This document shows, in pieces, positions 15,679-17,489 of a stretch of DNA of 17,489 bases. Each line of letters begins with the position of its first letter. Within the stretch, counting starts at the first letter, position 1. The notes beneath the pieces are model-generated. The model was not told where the DNA came from. It was given only the letters and a program-made list of their open reading frames with translations, and searched no databases. Source of the stretch: CAYSIX01 sp964431205 (GTDB lineage Bacteria > Planctomycetota > Phycisphaerae > Phycisphaerales > Phycisphaeraceae); assembly GCA_964431205.1 (NCBI GenBank), contig CAYSIX010000070.1:1-17489 (forward strand), in the 5' to 3' direction. Both the position numbers and the translations under genes were made by a program.

Positions 15679-16014
15679 ATGAACAGGAAGAGTCAGGCGA
15701 AGGTGAGCTGTCCGGTGGAGACCGCGTTGCGTGCGATCGGGGGCAAGTGGAAGTGCGTGATCCTGTGGTTTCTGCGCAAGCGGGCGTATCGCACCGGTGA
15801 GCTACGCCGACAGATCCCGGGCATCAGCGAGAAGATGCTGATCCAGCAGTTGCGGGACCTGGAGGCGACCGGGGTTGTGCACCGGCAGGTGTTTCACGAG
15901 GTGCCGCCGCGGGTCGAATACTCGCTGACCGAGCACGGCCGGGCGCTCGAGCCGGTGCTGGAGGCTCTGTGCGACTGGGGATTGCGACACGAGAAGTGGC
16001 TGGCCGATCATTGA
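15679..16014 (+). CDS. HxlR-family redox/electrophile-responsive regulator
   Basis: A 111-residue winged-helix DNA-binding protein. It shows the family's hallmarks: CPVETALRAIGGKWK (11-25), ELRRQIPGISEKMLIQQLRDLE (41-62, recognition helix) and the wing VFHEVPPRVEYSLTEHG, then the dimer helix LEPVLEALCDWG. Cys11 is the position used for sensing by YodB and HypR, where thiol modification by quinones, diamide or HOCl changes DNA binding. Two other Cys (C26, C98) could take part. ATG 15679 has AAAGG about 10 nt upstream. The divergent position next to a reductase island suggests it controls itself and the opposing genes. Confidence 0.92.
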   Translation: MNRKSQAKVSCPVETALRAIGGKWKCVILWFLRKRAYRTGELRRQIPGISEKMLIQQLRDLEATGVVHRQVFHEVPPRVEYSLTEHGRALEPVLEALCDWGLRHEKWLADH

Positions 16015-16107
16015 GTGCGGCGGGCGTGTCGGCGTCTCGGACGGCCCATGCCCCGTAAGCAATTGACGTGGCCTGCAATATAAAAAATCACGCGTGAGGG
16101 GCATTCG

Positions 16108-16123
16108 ACCCCTTGCAAGGGGT
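16108..16123. promoter_or_regulatory. 16-bp perfect palindrome over the putative -35 box
   Basis: ACCCCTTGCAAGGGGT reads the same on both strands. The central TTGCAA coincides with the proposed -35 box. It differs from the larger palindrome downstream and may bind a different regulator. Confidence 0.5.
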
Positions 16124-16141
16124 GGCCGGTCGTCGTAATAT

Positions 16142-16172
16142 TGCAACCGGTGTCAGTTTGACACCGGTTGCA
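16142..16172. promoter_or_regulatory. 31-bp perfect palindrome, candidate LacI-family operator
   Basis: The arms TGCAACCGGTGTCA and TGACACCGGTTGCA (14 bp each) are exact reverse complements around GTT. Each arm is itself a near-palindrome around the central CG step, as in LacI/GalR operators. The left arm fits the CcpA consensus TGWAANCGNTNWCA at 13 of 14 positions. It lies over the proposed transcription start of the LacI-type gene. There is no T tract after it, which argues against a terminator. Confidence 0.65.
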
Positions 16173-16218
16173 TCTTCGTGTCGCGTCCAGTCCCGATCCG
16201 CCCGAGCCTGTCTGCCCG

Positions 16219-17274
16219 ATGAGCAAGCGACTCGCCAATCCGTCTTCCGGCGGCACGACGATCTACGAGATCGCGCGCAGGGCCGGCGTCTCCAGCTCCA
16301 CCGTCGCCCGGGTGCTCAAGGGCACGAACAAAGAAAACTGGGCCAGCTCCGCACGCCGCGCCGCACGCATCCGCAGGATCGCCAAGGAGCTGGGCTATCG
16401 ACCCAACTGGCGCGCCCGCGCGTTCTCCGAGAAGCGCACGCGAAGCATCGGCATGCTTCAGCTCTATCGCGGGCACTACAACATCTTCGACGGCGTCAAC
16501 AGCGGCATCCTCGACAGCTTCACCCAGACGCTGCAGCAGGAGGGCTACCACCTCGTGATCGTCCGCATCGACGACGGCGGCCAGTGGGAGCCGATGGTCA
16601 TTGACCAGCGCCTCGACGGCTGTGCGATGCTCCAGTGCATGCCGGCGGAGGTGCAGCAGGTCCTGCGTTCGTCGCGGTTGCCGAACGTGCTGATCAACGA
16701 CCCCGGGGACGCGGCGGGTCCGCAGGTGCTCGCCGATGACTTCGGCGGCGCGGTGCTCGCCACCGAACACCTGCTGGAGCTGGGGCACCGGCGCATCGCG
16801 ATGTACGTCCACGACGAGGCCGACCCGCACTACAGCATCGGGGAGCGCCGCCGCGGGTTCGAGCACGCGATGGACGACGCGGGGCTCAAGGGCTCGGCGC
16901 TCTACTGGCACGATGATCACGAGGCGGTCCTGCGACGGGTCACGCGCAGCGTGCGGCACCGGCCGACCGCCGTGATCTGCTATTCGCACCGCGAGGCGAT
17001 CCCGCTGATCCACGGCCTGTGGGCGGCGGGCGTGCGGGTCCCCCAGGACCTGAGCATCATCGCGTTCAACGACGTGTACCCCATGGACCTGCTCTCGCCG
17101 CCGGTCACGACCGTCTCGTTCGATATGCAGGAGATGGGCCGGGTCGCGGGGCAGATGCTTCTGTCGCGGATCGGCGACGGTGAGGCGGACCCGCCCGAGG
17201 TGGTTCACCTGCCGGAGCGGTTGACCGTGCGCGGGTCGACCGGGCCTCCGCCCGACGCGGGCGGCTCTGAATGA
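16219..17274 (+). CDS. LacI/GalR-family transcriptional regulator
   Basis: A 351-residue regulator. Residues 14-33 (TIYEIARRAGVSSSTVARVL) form the helix-turn-helix, and the hinge region RPNWRARAFSEKRT (61-74) leads into the sugar-binding-type effector domain (about 76-340). Typical effector-domain strings are visible: EGYHLVIV, VLINDPGDAAG, ATEHLLELGHRRIAMYV, ERRRGFEHAM, AVICYSHREAI, IIAFNDV and TTVSFDMQEMG. The ligand is unknown. Start: ATG 16219 gives an N-terminus of family length. A TTG-initiated extension from 16168 would begin inside the operator palindrome and is rejected. There is no clear Shine-Dalgarno. It is followed after 70 nt by a gene for an exported protein, which it may control, since LacI regulators often sit beside carbohydrate-use genes in this phylum. 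Confidence 0.92.
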   Translation: MSKRLANPSSGGTTIYEIARRAGVSSSTVARVLKGTNKENWASSARRAARIRRIAKELGYRPNWRARAFSEKRTRSIGMLQLYRGHYNIFDGVNSGILDSFTQTLQQEGYHLVIVRIDDGGQWEPMVIDQRLDGCAMLQCMPAEVQQVLRSSRLPNVLINDPGDAAGPQVLADDFGGAVLATEHLLELGHRRIAMYVHDEADPHYSIGERRRGFEHAMDDAGLKGSALYWHDDHEAVLRRVTRSVRHRPTAVICYSHREAIPLIHGLWAAGVRVPQDLSIIAFNDVYPMDLLSPPVTTVSFDMQEMGRVAGQMLLSRIGDGEADPPEVVHLPERLTVRGSTGPPPDAGGSE

Positions 17275-17285
17275 CGTCCACGGAC

Positions 17286-17309
17286 GGCGGCGTGACGGTC
17301 ACGGCCGCC
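17286..17309 (+). promoter_or_regulatory. Imperfect hairpin between LacI-type gene and exported protein
   Basis: GGCGGC-GTGAC and GTCAC-G-GCCGCC pair with a single G bulge over about 10 bp, in the 70-nt gap. There is no T tract, so it may be a regulatory stem rather than a terminator. Confidence 0.3.
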
Positions 17310-17344
17310 GCAGACTGGTATGAGGTCCTGAAGGAGGTAACGAC

Positions 17345-17489
17345 ATGATACGGAAGGGAGTTTGCGGGATTCGAGCAGGGCTGGTGCCGGCGGCGTGTGC
17401 CGCGATCGGGCTGATCGCCACGCCGGCGGCGGCACAGGTCTTCGCCCAGTTCGACGAGACGATGGTGCCCACCAACCCGGAGAACGGCT
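17345..17489 (+). CDS. Exported protein, N-terminus only (cut by window end)
   Basis: The gene starts at ATG 17345 with a strong AAGGAGGT ribosome site about 6 nt upstream. Forty-eight codons are visible. The N-terminus has Arg/Lys, then a long Ala/Gly/Leu/Ile hydrophobic stretch ending PAAA before QVFAQFDET, a clear Sec-type signal peptide with cleavage likely after AAA. The mature part is too short to classify. Its position behind a LacI-type regulator suggests a substrate-utilisation or surface protein. Confidence 0.75.
   Translation, partial: MIRKGVCGIRAGLVPAACAAIGLIATPAAAQVFAQFDETMVPTNPENG

Larger units (their letters stand above)
16015..16218 (+). promoter_or_regulatory. Control region of the LacI-type gene
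   Basis: The gap holds three palindromes: TCACGCGTGA (16088-16097), ACCCCTTGCAAGGGGT (16108-16123) and the 31-bp palindrome at 16142-16172. A promoter can be drawn with -35 TTGCAA (16113-16118), a 17-nt spacer and -10 TAATAT (16136-16141), putting transcription start near 16148, inside the large palindrome. This layout is typical of an autorepressed regulator gene. The box matches are only 4 of 6 each. Confidence 0.5.

Noticed and set aside
16063..16084. TTGACG and TATAAA as a promoter for the LacI-type gene
   Set aside because: The spacing is only 10 nt. The TTGCAA/TAATAT pair with a 17-nt spacer fits better.
16168..16218. TTG start for the LacI-type gene
   Set aside because: It would start inside the operator palindrome, and the extra residues have no family counterpart.
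16153..17208. 351-codon minus-strand open frame opposite the LacI-type gene
   Set aside because: Antisense shadow; the plus strand has a complete HTH and effector domain.

Overview
The window looks like a chromosomal stretch of a Planctomycetota bacterium, most likely of the class Phycisphaerae. The evidence is high GC content and a first gene that ends in two dockerin-like Asp/Gly-rich repeats followed by a VPEP motif, a hydrophobic helix and a basic tail (a PEP-CTERM sorting signal), a combination common in that lineage. Genus and species cannot be read from the sequence.

Layout. (1) 1-241 is intergenic and carries a diverged copy of the stop-codon/hairpin region that ends the first gene. 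(2) 251-2245 (+) is a secreted PEP-CTERM/dockerin-repeat protein. (3) 2246-2660 is a convergent gap with no convincing gene. (4) 2661-15529 (-) is an uninterrupted run of same-strand genes. In transcription order they are: an F420-reductase-like NADP-binding protein, a SnoaL-like protein, a secreted protein with three NTF2-like domains, a two-helix membrane protein, an Old Yellow Enzyme, a truncated SDR/SnoaL chimera, an SDR, an AhpD-like CxxC protein, a 4-OT-type tautomerase, a YiiM-like MOSC protein, an aldo/keto reductase, a CNBD-glutaredoxin-like-thioredoxin-reductase-like flavoprotein, a second SDR, and a YbaL/Kef-type cation:proton antiporter. (5) 15679-16014 (+) is a divergent HxlR-family regulator with the conserved N-terminal Cys. 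(6) 16219-17274 (+) is a LacI-family regulator with palindromes over its putative promoter, followed by the start of another exported protein (17345 onward, cut by the window end).

How it may work. HxlR regulators with an N-terminal Cys are known sensors of quinones, aldehydes and oxidants (YodB, HypR). The opposing gene run is rich in enzymes that reduce or rearrange electrophiles: ene-reductase, AKR, SDRs, tautomerase, AhpD-like thiol protein, flavin reductase and a Kef-like antiporter. I infer an HxlR-controlled electrophile/carbonyl stress island. Not all of it need be one transcript.

The most unusual signal is genomic wreckage inside this island. An SDR N-terminus is fused in frame to the C-terminal half of the neighbouring SnoaL gene through a 170-bp block that is 167/170 identical. 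A 24-codon C-terminal stub of a second aldo/keto reductase lies directly after the flavoprotein gene. A secreted triple NTF2-domain protein and the palindromic operator of the LacI-type gene are the other items worth attention.
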